From Mesostigma viride (taxonomy: Eukaryota > Streptophyta > Mesostigmatophyceae > Mesostigmatales > Mesostigmataceae), in the NCBI GenBank assembly GCA_009746045.1, contig RPFO01000127.1:126001-190000 (forward strand): a stretch of DNA of 64,000 bases, given 5' to 3'. The notes beneath the pieces are model-generated. The model was not told the DNA's origin. It was given only the letters and a program-made list of their open reading frames with translations, and searched no databases. Of this stretch, positions 19,303 to 29,955 are shown in pieces. Numbering within the stretch: the stretch's first letter is position 1; each line of letters opens with the position of its first letter. Position numbers and translations under genes: made by a program.

Positions 19303-22300
19303 GTGAACACCTTTGTCGTCAACACGGTGCGCAGCCTCAACCAGTTCTCCTCCGTGTGTGAGCGACGGCTTGCGGACATTGACAAGTGAGTGCGTGGTGC
19401 CCCAGGGGGCCGTGGTGCCCAGGGACATGTGGTGGCGTTGATTGTGTGAACGGGGTGCGTCGGGTAGTCTTATGGTGTAGGGCCAAAGATGTGGGGTGTT
19501 TTACAGAAAGTGTCGAAATGTTTGAGCAAGTTATTAGAAATGGTGTAGTTTATTAAGGTGATATAAATAGCTGGCCTTTGAAGCCCTTGTTTTGTACATA
19601 GGTTCCCTGTTTACTGGACTCATGGAAGGTTGGGCAGTAGGGACCATATGGCCCTGTGTACTGAGGCTGTCTGTGGTCTGCCACACTTCCTGTTAGTTAA
19701 TGGCCTGCTTTGGCCACGCCATGGCCCATGCGGGGCCAAGGCATCCACCCCTTTCCACTGTTTTGAAGAACATTCCACGTCGAAGAATCCGACTTTTTTG
19801 ACATCATAGCTGAGTTTTTGGCAAGCAATTTGTGTTAATTTTTTGACAGCCCAGGGAGACCCTGTCCCGGTATGTGTGAGTGCCTCATACTGTAGTCACC
19901 ACACATTCCTTGGGGTTATAACAGTCGGGGTGCCCCATACCTTCCTTTGGGTGCCTTTCTTGGGGCGCCCGCGAGGTTCTCAGACAAGGGCTACCGCCCT
20001 TTCTCTCTCACTCGTCCTTGTCTTTCCCTCGCCCTTGTCGGTTCCTCAGCAGTGCCTCACAGCTGCCATGCCTCCAACACGGCATGCCATGGCTGGGGTG
20101 CCTCTTCCAACCCAGGGCTCTGTGGGAGTCTTTATACCTGTGCATTGCCTCTTCCAGAACTGGGCCCACGCGCTTGCCTGCCTGATACCAGCCTTCCCTT
20201 CCTCGTCTACTGACTTGACCGCCTGACCATGCCCAGTGTTCTATTGATTCGCGTTCCTTGCATCGGCTCTGTCTGCCACGACGCATGTCTTAACTTATGT
20301 CCCATTTGTCATGCGCATCCCACTCGTCATATGTCCTCATGTGCCTGCGTGCCTGCTACCCTGCGTGCCTACCTGTCAATCGGCTGTGCCCGCGCTACCG
20401 CAGCCACATTGTGGACCTGGAGGCAACCCTTCACATCCTGGAAGCCAAGCTATACAGCATCGAGCCCAAGGGCTCGCTGCTGGCGCTACCACGCTCCCAA
20501 AATGCTGGCGTCGGCCTCGTAGGGCCTTCGGCGACGCACCAGAGGCCAGCGGCATCGGTGCCAGGGCCGCAGAACCCGATGGGCATGACGGCGAGCCGAA
20601 CGGATGGTAGTGGCTCCTCATCATTACCCGTGGCACTCATGCCTGATGTGACGAATGCCAGTAGTGCCCCTCATCCACCTGGGTCTAGCCAGGGAGGCGT
20701 CTGGCCTGGAGATGCATCCGGGAGGGCAGATCAGGGAGAGGCAAGGGCAGGGCCGGGCGGTGGAGGGGCAGGTACCGGGGCCGCATTGGGACAGCGGGCC
20801 ACAGGGGCAGCGTTGGAGGCGGCGGCGGGGCCTGGGGACAGCGCGGGTGGTGGCAGTGGGCCAGCAAACCAGGCCCCAGGCGTCAAACTGGTACGTGTTT
20901 ATTCTGATACCGCTACAATGGGCACACGCATGTTCCCCGTTGGGTGTGCAAAACTGCGCCTCTTGCCCAAGTGTGTGTTTCAAACTGGTACGCTTTCCCT
21001 TGGGGGGAGGATAGGTATGCGCCGTAACGCCTGCCTTGCACGCCCCTCCTGCCGGCATGCCCATTTTAGAGTTTAGAGGTGACGTACGGGGGCACGGTGC
21101 CGCACCAGTCGATGGCTCTTGTTAATTCTTAGGGTGCTAGAATCTTCGTGGAGGACCTGATGGCTGTGTGTCCTCGTATGGATCCATGGAAGATGCTGGC
21201 CACTTCAGGACTTGGCATACTGGCCATGTCAGGACTTGGCTGTGCTGTTTACAGTTCTCTTGGCCGGGCTTGGTTGTTAGACCAGCAACAGCTGTTGGGT
21301 GGTGTTGGGGAGGGGGTGGCGAATAGAGGGTTTATTGTACTTGAGGACCACATACTCCACGTGTGCCCGTACTCCATGTGTGCCGGAAGCAGACTGGATA
21401 CTAATAGAGAGGTGCAGCGCTTCCTCAGGCCTGTAGCCAGTACCAACTCGTGACTCGGCCTCGATCTACCCTGGCCCAAGGCCCAGTAGGCATCCAAGGA
21501 CACCTAGCCCATCCATGCACTCATATGCCAGCTCGTTGGCCAGCCGCTGCTCCTGCATAGGATGTTGGTCATCAAACATGTGATTGGGCCTTTAGTGTCT
21601 GCAGTCATGACCATCGCCCATTCATGACCATCGCCCGGCTAGCCCACATCCATTCATTGGACTTAGGCCCTTGACTGTTTGACCAGTCGCCGGTCTTTAT
21701 TGGTGTTACAGAGCGCCCATTCATGACTGGTCACACGTTGACAGGTTTGGGTAGCCCCCCCCCCCCCCCAAAGGATTCCCAAGCCCCCCCCCCCCCCAAA
21801 GGATTCCCAAGGATGTGTTCATGCGCCTTGTTTTCCCAACTGCACCATCTTCCCCACCATTGCTTCCGGTGATGGCAGGTGAAGGAGGACCCCAGCTACG
21901 CGCGCTTCCTCAAGATGGTGCAGCTGGGGGTGCCCGCGCAGGTCGGTGGCAGAAACTTGAAGTAACTAGCAGCAACGTGTAAGAGGCATTTTGTTAGTTG
22001 CAATCCGCCCATACATGAGTGGCAAGGTGCCAGGTGGGTGGCAGAGATCCGATCATTTTGTGGCACGACTTAGCAGCCACTCTGTCAGTGAGGAATGCAC
22101 CAATAACAAGGTGGTAATGCGCTGGCTGGATGGCATAGTGCTTGTCCAACTGTGGCCAGGCGCTAGGTGAGTGGCAGAAATCCAGTCAATTAGGTATTAG
22201 TGGCAAGATGCAAGACGTGCTTTGTCAGTTGCAATGCATTAATCAAATAGTGGCCATGCGCTAGGTGGGTGGCAAAATATGCATGGGAATAGTAAGTTAG

Positions 22301-23101
22301 AAATAGGTAGTAACTGTCGTGTGGTTATTTCCAAAGCACGCAGTGAACTGGCAAAGCTAGAGAGTGAAGGGTGATGCAAGGCAAGTGTATGATGTTAAGT
22401 ATAGGAACTACGCCCAGGTTCTGAACCTGAGAGTATTTTGTTGTTGCAATCGCATGCATGCTGCTTTTGGTTGGCTTACACTGAGAGAGTTAGGCAGCTT
22501 TCTTAACAAATGTGATTGACCCCGCCATGCCAAAGGTTTCCACAATGGCGTCTGGAGTCTGTGCAGTCTTGCTGTTGTGACATTCTGTGAGTCAGATATG
22601 CTGGGAGAGCAGCAGAACGGTTGATATACGTCAGGGGCCGTCTGTTACAGTGTTTAGGGACCTGTCAGGCCCCCGTCCTGGTGCTCAAAAAGAACGAGAC
22701 CGGTTCAGAACTTCCTAGATGTGTCGATAAGGAAGAATGAAGCTAGCGTGCTGCTAGCATAGACTGCCCAAGCTGTGCAATGCTACTTCAAAAAGTGTTG
22801 CGATGTGGTAGCTAATTAGCTTACGGATGACGTTTTGCCATTGCTGCTGGATGGCAGAAGGAAGGCAGCGCACGCTGTTTATTATGTATGTGACATTGCC
22901 CATCAGTGCTTTCTAGTCTGATCTGCAATAACCAACAATTCGAAATGCATTCTGCTTGGTTCTTTTGTTTCTGACCAGTTTGTGTGGTCCCTGTGTTGGT
23001 GTTTCGCTTCTATGTTGCTGCAGGCAGTCAAGCAAAAGATGGCTTTAGAAGGCTATCTTCCAGAGCTGTTGGATAAACCGAATTCCCCTCTACCTACTTA
23101 G
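19303..23101 (+). CDS. WASHC3: WASH complex subunit 3 (CCDC53 homologue), exons 2-5
   Basis: Four exons join in frame: 19303-19385, 20404-20890, 21879-21941 and 23024-23101 (stop TAG). All introns are GT-AG. Together they give 236 residues. Exon 2 reads VNTFVVNTVRSLNQFSSVCE then RRLADID; exon 3 continues HIVDLEATLHILEAKLYSIE; exon 4 is VKEDPSYARFLKMVQLGVPA; exon 5 starts AVKQKMALEGYLPELLDKPN. These match, in order and spacing, the conserved N-terminal helix, coiled coil and C-terminal YAR(Y/F)LKMVQ.GVP motif of WASHC3, a core subunit of the complex that activates Arp2/3 on endosomes. Between them, exon 3 encodes a Gly/Ala/Pro-rich linker of about 130 residues, much longer than in animals, whose whole protein is about 194 residues. 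The first exon is not certain (see 18541). Splice phases (2, 0, 0) agree with the reading. The gene is free of TE insertions in exons. Confidence 0.88.
21755..21812 (+). repeat. Two-copy 30-bp repeat with long C runs in WASHC3 intron 3
   Basis: The unit, a run of about 15 C followed by AAAGGATTCCCAAG, occurs twice in tandem just upstream of exon 4. Confidence 0.8.
21936..22275 (+). repeat. Degenerate ~100-bp tandem repeats starting at the exon 4 donor site
   Basis: A block of the type GCGC(A/T)AGGTnGGTGGCAGAAA recurs at about 21936, 22029, 22160 and 22249. The first copy spans the exon 4/intron 4 boundary, so later copies contain decoy donor-like sites (AGGTGGGTGG, AGGTGAGTGG). The intervening GTTGCAATnC word also repeats. 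Confidence 0.55.
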
Positions 23102-23269
23102 CTTTCGAGACGGTGTTTAATGCGCGACAGGGCCTTTTGATACAATTTGGGAATAGGGTCGGCCGGGCGCCCACAAACCCACAACTAGAGCTTAGATAGA
23201 TAGGCATCCATTCCATTCCACCCGTTTCATTGAGGGTGATGCTCACATGATGCAGTCTGTGTGATATTA

Positions 23270-24840
23270 GGTGTGTAAGTGAGACAAGTAAGTACTTGCG
23301 TGTCATGCGCATGGGCATGCCACGCAGTACTATGCTAATATCATTAGAAAAATAAATACACGAAAGTTACAAATAGTGTCTGCATCATGCCCCAACCACA
23401 TAGTCACTAGAGGGGGATATCCTCATCCAAGCTTTCCTCAACTGCAATGGCAGACGAGGGCGGTAGTGTAGCGGCTATCCTCAGGGGCAATAACCTCCAC
23501 CCGCGGACTTCTACCCTGCATGCTAGCAATGGGCCGCGGGGCCCGTGGGGAGAAAACAGGAGCATGCCCCTTGAGCAGGAAGGTGCTTATATCGTAGACG
23601 GCAGCCCATTTCTCCTTGTCTATCATGCGGGCGCGGCCGAGTACAGATAGTCCCAGAAGCCCTGCATCCTCAAGCAGTTGTGTCACATATATAGCTCCGA
23701 CATATCTAGCTCCGGGTCGCGCCGCGTCGGTGCAGGGCGCACGCAAGTTTGCCAGTGGGTTGCGACGGGACAAGGGGGCCCTGCCATATAGGAGGAGGTG
23801 TCTACCTGGTTGGCCAGCCCTAAGCCTGCCGGCAGGGCCCACATCGATTGGTATTCACCTGGTCTGTGCGCACGGGCAAGATGGCCGGCAAAGAGGATGG
23901 GGCGGTGTCGGATGGTATGGGTGACAAGAGGGAGCTCGCATGCAGTAGAGCTCGGCCCGGGTGCGGCGCTCTTGGTAGCGGACGCCGAGGATGCGACAGA
24001 GCATTCTACATAGTGACGGTGCCGGGCGTCGAGCTGCTTGCTCAGATCCTGGTCCAGGGTCCACGCCCCACAACCGCAAAGGAGGACATCTGCTGAGGAC
24101 AAGCCTGGCCTTGAACAGAATACTGTACCGTGCTAACGCACGACCTACACAACCAGCCATAGCCTTAGCGCGTAGTCCTTGTACAGCCATGCTACGTCCT
24201 GGCTATGATCAGATTACTCGCCCACGCTCCTTGTTACATATGCCATGCTCACATGGGTCTTATTGCACCCACAGATTGCCGGATCGTTAGCGTGTCCGTT
24301 TAGCTAGCGTGCCCGAATGCAGCTGTGGCATGCCTTAGTAGGCATGAAGGAGACTGGGGGTCTCTGGCCTTTCTCCTAGCTGTTGTGCACACTCAGGGCT
24401 CTGCCCTTTCTCCTGTTGTGCACACTCAGGGATTAAAAGCACTTCGGTGCTCCGTGACTCCCCAACGGGAGTGCTCACGAGTTTAAATACTTAATTAGTT
24501 AATTAATAAATTAATTAATTAATTGAACAGAATACGCTTGCGCCGCCCGGTCACTCACGGGTAGCCGACATGTTAATAAATACCCCGTTGAGGCGGTGAA
24601 GGGCCGCCCAGGCCTGGCCAATGTGGGTGTTGATGTCTTGGGCCGTTGGAGGGGAGCCAGCTGCCAAGGAGCTTGAAGCGAGTCGCCGGAGGGATCGACG
24701 AGGCTGCCGTCCGCCAGCAAGAGGAGGACCCGTGGGCCGGTGTGGTGGTCCCAGCGGGGAAGCCGATGGCCATGACTGGCATGACCTCCGTTTTCTTGCT
24801 GATCACAAGCCCCACCGCAGGGGTTTGCATGTGGGTGAGC
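23270..24840 (-). mobile_element. LINE fragment (LINE-C family), RT C-terminal half and 3' end
   Basis: Minus-strand pieces in broken frames show the C-terminal part of a non-LTR reverse transcriptase ORF: AVGLVISKKTEVM near 24820, LLGSWLP near 24660, WTLDQDLSKQLDARH near 24050, LFAGHLARAHR near 23890 and a C terminus with LLGLSVLGRARMIDKEKWAAV near 23660. Coding similarity ends near 23438. The 3' UTR then ends in CTTA-type repeats around 23275-23300. The same 3' UTR occurs at 27959-28098 plus 45360-45400. A SINE-like insertion at 24124-24522 interrupts it. The copy has many frameshifts. Confidence 0.75.
24124..24522 (+). mobile_element. SINE-like retroposon with TTAATTAA tail
   Basis: A 399-bp insertion in the LINE fragment, flanked by the perfect 13-bp duplication TTGAACAGAATAC at 24111-24123 and 24523-24535. 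It has no ORF. Its 3' end carries the hairpin GTGCTCC...(CTCCCCAACGGGAG) and an AT tail built of TTAATTAA. A second copy lies at about 48641-48960. The last ~35 bases before the tail match the 3' end of LINE-A (28110-28165 on the minus strand), the classic arrangement of a SINE that borrows a LINE's 3' recognition signal. Confidence 0.8.
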
Positions 24841-25380
24841 CCTGGCTGGGTATCAGTGCCCCATTGCCCCCAAAACCCCTCATGCAGGCTCCGGGACAGG
24901 CCTTTCTATTCTCCCAACTGACGGACCCGGCGCCTAACATGAAGTTCCAAGCCTACGATGTGTGGCCACTGGACCACATTTGGGCAGCCCTATACTGCAC
25001 CCGCTATCCTTTTGCTATGTCAAAGCTTTATTGCACCCACAGGGGATGCCGCGGGTCGTTTCGACGGGCCCCAGATTGTGCACCCTCGATCATGGCAGGC
25101 ATGCCTGTGGCATGCATGAGCCTGGGTAGCCGGGGCCGGCTTGCCAAGGGGGGGTCTCTGCCCCCAATGCCTGCTCACCGCTGTGCACACTCGATCAGGG
25201 ATTAAAAATAAACAAAGCCAACGCTAACAAGGGATACCACGACAAAACAATACAGTCGGCATGGGACACTCGATCCACACCGCGGATTGAAGTACTAGAT
25301 TACAGCCTAATAGCCGTGCTGCGCCGCAAAGTCAGCTCGTGTGCAGCGGAGCAAGATGTCAGCCATAGCCCGGGTAATCG
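24841..25380. repeat. Degenerate retroposon debris
   Basis: No gene. Contains words shared with the SINE-like family (TATTGCACCCACAG near 25030, CTGTGCACACTCGATCAGGG near 25185, then GATTAAAA), so it is probably an old diverged copy. Confidence 0.45.
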
Positions 25381-25735
25381 CTACCGAAAGGCGTTGGCGC
25401 CAATACGATGTCCAGGTCCGCGCTGACCGAGGGGCCCCCTGGCCCGGCCTCCACGTCCACTGAGGCGGTCCTCCCGAAGCCGGTAGTACTCCCTAAAGAA
25501 GTCGGCGGTCAGGGTCCCCATGGCCCCGAACTCCCCCACGACAAAGGGCACCACACGGTGGTGCTTGATGTCCCCATAGGCCGTGAGCTTGACCCGCTCT
25601 GACAGCCCGATCGGCCGTGTACCCATGCAGCGCCGCCTGGGATGCACCAACTACATGGCTAAGAGCCAAGGGGCGAGCCACAGAAACGTCAATGAGCAAG
25701 TGCCGGCCGCCTCCCTCAAAGTCCAGAACCATGAT
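25381..25735 (-). pseudogene. TE-like ORF fragment with LLIDVSVARPL motif, minus copy
   Basis: Two overlapping minus frames together read VLDFEGGGRHLLIDVSVARP, then after frameshift ERVKLTAYGDIKHHRVVPFV and VGEFGAMGTLTADFFREYYR, ending RIGANAFR. A diverged homologue lies head-to-head on the plus strand at 25838-26206. The module (a D-V-S-V strand, then E..K...YG.....R..PFV.E.FGAMG) resembles C-terminal tails of some algal reverse-transcriptase ORFs that I cannot name precisely. Probably a fragment of a repeated element rather than a gene. Confidence 0.45.
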
Positions 25736-25837
25736 GTCAGTTCGGTATATATAAATTTGTTGATATTTTTATGTGGGTGCCTTTACTCTGATGTGAAGTA
25801 ATTATATATTTTAATCTCTACTCACCCAACCACCGCC

Positions 25838-26206
25838 CCAACATTACCGTGCTTGACTACGACGGGCAGGGTTGCCACCTGCTCATCGATGTCTCCGTGG
25901 CTCGGCCGCTCTCCGGTCGCCACATCCTCCGGGCGGCTGTGGATGCCGGCGCTGCTGCCGCTGCATGTGGCTGAGCGCGACAAGTTTGCCTCCTACGGCA
26001 ATGTGGGGCCCCACCGGGTCATCCCCTTTGTCCTTGAGGAGTTCGGTGCCATGGGCCCCAAGACCGCGGAGTTTTTCCACGAGTGCTGCCAGCGCCGTGA
26101 AGACCGCCTCGCTCGACCTCGAGGGTCAGACCGCCCTGTGATCTGCCCGCACGTGGTCCTCGTATTGGCGGCAGCGCCTGTCACTCGCCCTCACTCGCAC
26201 CGTGGC
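25838..26206 (+). pseudogene. TE-like ORF fragment with LLIDVSVARPL motif, plus copy
   Basis: Plus-strand frames read ITVLDYDGQGCHLLIDVSVA, then AERDKFASYGNVGPHRVIPF and VLEEFGAMGPKTAEFFHECC with RREDRLARPRG. The same module is on the minus strand at 25735-25381, about 100 bases away across an AT-rich spacer. A frameshift near 25970 breaks the ORF. Function unknown. Confidence 0.45.
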
Positions 26207-26443
26207 TGATGTGTTATTCCGCCGCACCCGGGCCGACTTTGTCGCGACCCATGCGGTCTAGATCCCTTCCAGGCCTGCATGGTGGGCCGGCAGCGCTGTT
26301 GCTGCGTGCAGTTTTGTGATGTATAGTTAGATGTACCTTGTGCAGCTGGCCTGATCCTTGGATGTCCGTGTCAGATTACTATAAATCACGTATATATTTT
26401 ACGGACTAATATGGTGATTATATAAATGTGCATATATGCAATT

Positions 26444-26485
26444 TGAGGTGCAACGGTGCAACGGTGCAACGGTGCAACGGTGCCA
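26444..26485 (+). repeat. 8-bp tandem repeat GTGCAACG x5
   Basis: Five near-perfect copies of GTGCAACG, the last changed to GTGCCACG. No coding role seen. Confidence 0.85.
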
Positions 26486-26639
26486 CGGCCGCCGACGAAC
26501 TTTTTTTTCCTCAAAGACTTTAGTTGAAACTTTAAATGCATGAAAATGCAACTTTCAAAACTGAAGTACAATTTGAAAAATGTAGTACTATTCCAGGTGT
26601 GCCTAGGGATGCCCTAGTAGCTTTTTTGTATAGCTATGC

Positions 26640-26890
26640 TGATCTTCCCCCCCATGACAGGCTCCCCCTTCGCTGGGCATAGCTTGAAGATCATGGGGAT
26701 GCAATTAGTGCCCTGGTGCACCTAGAGCAAGGGTCCTTTACATTCCCACCCTTGCAGGAAGTAGCTTAGAATGTATGATAGGCCATATGCCCCTTCCCTG
26801 GGCTATGTGCTACATATACTCCCAACGGAGTTATGTTCCTAATTAATTAATTAATTAATCAATCAATTAATTAATTAATTAATTAATAAC
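26640..26890 (+). repeat. 3' end of ORF1-only LINE unit, plus orientation
   Basis: Starts with GATCTTCCCCCC and ends with ACTCCCAACGGAGT followed by about 45 bases of TTAATTAA repeats. The reverse complement of the same end lies at 54056-54300 and a related one at 27770-27950. It is a 5'-truncated retroposon copy; no ORF. Confidence 0.7.
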
Positions 26891-27769
26891 AAGTTTTGCG
26901 GGCTTCGCCCGCGACATTAGAGCTTGTTCTTTTTGTGGCCGGTCCCCGGCCAGGGAGCCCCGGCTAGGGAGATGTGAGTCACCACGTACCTCCGTCGAGT
27001 GCCAAGTGGCACTAGTCCCGCCAAGGAGCGCGCGCTAGCTTTAGAGTTTCGACCACAAGATTCACGGAGTTTGGCAAAAGGGTGAAGGAAAAAAATCCGA
27101 AACGGTAGAAGGCCTCTGAAGGTTCGAACCCGGTACGTCACGATTACGCGTATGATGAGGTGTGCCTTGGCGCCTGAAGTCTACGTAAGCAGTTTCACCA
27201 GAAGTTGCACAATATGTACATTGCTTAAAAGGGACAAACTGCGCAACCGCGCAGTGGACGGAGCTCGCGAACTACTTGCGGAGTTCAACCTCCAGATTGA
27301 CTGCTACCCCTGCACGGGAGCGCGAAGTGCGGGGATGAGTGACCTCGCCAAACCCGCAGACAGCAGGGAAAAATCGCTTACAGGCGGTGGAGCAGAGGAA
27401 AATCCACGTGTGAGCTTCCTGCGCGTTTGTAACTGGTTCGCCAACAGAAAGTTTGGTCCAACAGCCCAAAAGTTTGCGACGGTTATATCTGGAGCTCGCG
27501 AACACAGGAAATCGCAGAGTTTTCTAGTAGGAGCCATCTGGGCATACGGACCTCTGCCAAATGGCTCATCTGGATGTAACGCCCGAAAACCCTGATAATA
27601 TGGACGCCGTGGTTTGACCTTTTCGTGATTGGTCGCAACGAAATTTCGCGCAGCTCATTCGTCAAGCGGACTGTAAGTAGCGCCGCTGAGTGGCTGGAGC
27701 CGAAAGCCGTTCTAAAGAGTGTTAGCTAAAATTGTGCCAGGGCTGCGTTTTACAAATTGTAGTATATAT
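26891..27769. other. Region without a supported gene
   Basis: A 147-codon plus frame at 27152-27595 has no recognisable domain. A short hairpin GCGGGCTTCGCCCGC lies near 26899. Nothing else is evident. Confidence 0.4.
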
Positions 27770-28300
27770 GTTGACTCCGTTGGGAGAAAATGTAGCACAT
27801 ATCCCAGAGAAGGGGCATATGGCTTTTAATACATTCTGGGCTACTTTCTGCAAGGGTGGAATGTAAACAACACTTGCTCTAGGTGCACCAAGGGTACCTG
27901 CGCCACCATGGTGTCTCGGAGCTCAACCCAACTAAGGGGGGCCCGGCACGGGGGGGAATCGTCTGCCATTCAGTTACAGTAGAGGACAGCTCGGATGAGG
28001 ATTACATCCCCATCTAGTGCTTAACGGTTGGGGGATGATGCAGACGATATTTGTTTAAACTTTTGTGTAATTATTTTTCTAATGAGATTAGCATAGTACT
28101 CCGTGGCATTAATTAATCAATTAATTAGACTCGTGCTCCCGTTGGGGAGTCACGGAGCATTAACCCCGATGGATGGATGGATGGGTGCAAACATTCCTAC
28201 CGGTCTAATCTATCTACATTGGCTACGTACTACATCTATCTAACAGCATTCTAACTACAACATCTAATATCTAGGCAGCCGCACGCTGCCCGAGGGGGAG

Positions 28301-29108
28301 CTATCTGGCGTGCCTCCCGCGGGATTGCACACGCGGGCGCTTCCCCACTGGGGGGGGCTCATTGTCCTCTATGACCTGAGCCCACTTGGCCTTGTCCATC
28401 ATCTTCTTCCAAATCACGGAGAGGCCGAGGCCCCCCATGTCCTCTACTAGCTGTTCCTTGAAGGTGCGGGCCTTGCGGCGTCTAACATCACTAGGCCCAG
28501 CCCACGTCAGGAGGTGCCGGCCAGGCTGGGCTGGGCGCAGTCCTGCGGGGGGGCCACGTGAGGTGTCTACCTGGTTGGTGCGAGCGAGGTGCCCTACAAG
28601 CTGCAGGCGGCGTTGCTTAATGGTGCTGGTGATATAGGGCATGCCCTGGTACAGGTCCTCATTGCGGACATGAGCAGCATATCCTACTCTGAAAATGGAA
28701 CGCAGCATGCTGGTGACCGCGCCGTCCAGCTTGCGGGCCAGGTCGGCGGTGAGGGTCCACGTCTCGGCGCCATACGTGAGAACAGGAAGGACGAGGACCT
28801 TGAACAGGTCCTGTTTCTCGATCTTGCCCAGGGGCTTGCGCCACAGGGCCCGGTACTGACGTAAAGCGTGCCAGGCGAGGGAGATGCGATGGTCCACATC
28901 AACCTCGCAGCTGGGGAGCAGGCTGCCCAGCAGCTTAACGCGGTCCCGATACAGGACTCGAGAGCCGTCTAGGAGATAGAGGGGCGGCGGTGGGTTGGTG
29001 AGCCCAACCGCCAGGGCCTCTGTCTTCTTGCTGACCTCAAGCCCCACTGCACGGGCCTCGAGAGCCAGGCAGTCAAGCCATGTCTGCACGTGTCCTCGAA
29101 GAGGGTGG
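28301..29108 (-). pseudogene. LINE-A reverse transcriptase, C-terminal segment
   Basis: This 262-residue frame starts right after the LTR-element insertion. It reads VQTWLDCLALEARAVGLEVS, then KKTEALAVG, LDGSRVLYRDRVKLLGSLLP, ALWRKPLGKIEKQDLFKVLV, LTYGAETWTL, MLRSIFRVG, and IKQRRLQLVGHLART near the end, followed by a WAGP...W region. These are the thumb and C-terminal landmarks of an RTE/jockey-like LINE polymerase. Relative to the palm segment one base is missing near 29095, so the frame is shifted. The closest relative in the window is at 55384-56450. Confidence 0.85.
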
Positions 29109-29581
29109 AGTTAGAATGCGGTGGGATATATTGCTTGAGAACACTGAAGGCTGTGAGCAATGAATTGCTTGGTTCATTAGAAAATAGGTTTACCCTTTAT
29201 CAACGTTCCTCTCACCGGCTGCGCCGCCAGTGACCGTTGGGTGCAGACCGTTGGCCCGAGGCCACACGATGACAGGTAGCCGTCTAGTCACTGCATCGTG
29301 CGATCACAGATCAATGCACGCTGCAGTACGGTCCCTATCTAGGATACTCTAGTACCGTCCAATGACAGGACACTACGTATACTGGGTACTGACATCTGTC
29401 ACGTACCTCAGTACCCAAAGTACCTATCTAGGGAAACGTATGCGACTCGACTAGCATTCCTATCTGCATAGCCCACGTGGTATTTATATTCACATACCAA
29501 CGTAGGTTTACAAGGCTTATTCATACGTTGTATTCACAATGCCTTTGAGACTTGGTCTACAGCAAAGCATGGAGACTAACT
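29109..29581 (-). repeat. 3' LTR of the copia-related element
   Basis: 473 bp, starts AGTTAGAATGCGG and ends GGAGACTAACT on the plus strand. Matches 39343-39815 except G/A near 29554. Confidence 0.92.
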
Positions 29582-29955
29582 CCAGTATTGTTTTATTATT
29601 TATTTCTTGATGCAGGTCTGCACCCCCAACATTATTGTTATTGTTTTTAAGTTGATTAGGGGTACAAAAGAGACATGGCTGGTTGAGCCAGGTTGGTTAC
29701 AGCTGGCTGTTCTGGCCAGGTGTTATATTGCACATTAAATAAGGTGTACACAGCTGGCTGGTTTGGCCAGTTAGTGAAGCACACATTAAGTAAGTGGATA
29801 CAAAGCTTGTGTCCTCAAGCTGCAAATGGATACAAATCGGACCTAGCCAGCACTCACACCCCACAACGAATGTGTTGAATTTTATGGCGCCCAGCAGCTA
29901 TCGCTGTGGTAGGGGGGTGTGGTGGTTGTGTACTGAGCTATGGCCAGTCATTTAG
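29582..29955 (-). other. 3' untranslated part of the copia-related element
   Basis: No ORF. Repeats the words CAGCTGGCTG(G/T)T and GGCCAG twice. No clear polypurine tract adjoins the LTR; on the minus strand the last bases before it are AACAATACTGG. Confidence 0.5.

Noticed and set aside
21249-21503. Minus-strand 84-residue ORF in WASHC3 intron 3
   Set aside because: Short, within an intron and without any recognisable motif.
27110-27140. Possible tRNA suggested by GGTTCGAACCCGG
   Set aside because: No A box or cloverleaf could be built on either strand.
27152-27595. 147-codon plus-strand ORF
   Set aside because: No recognisable domain, TE-rich surroundings and no splice or homology support.
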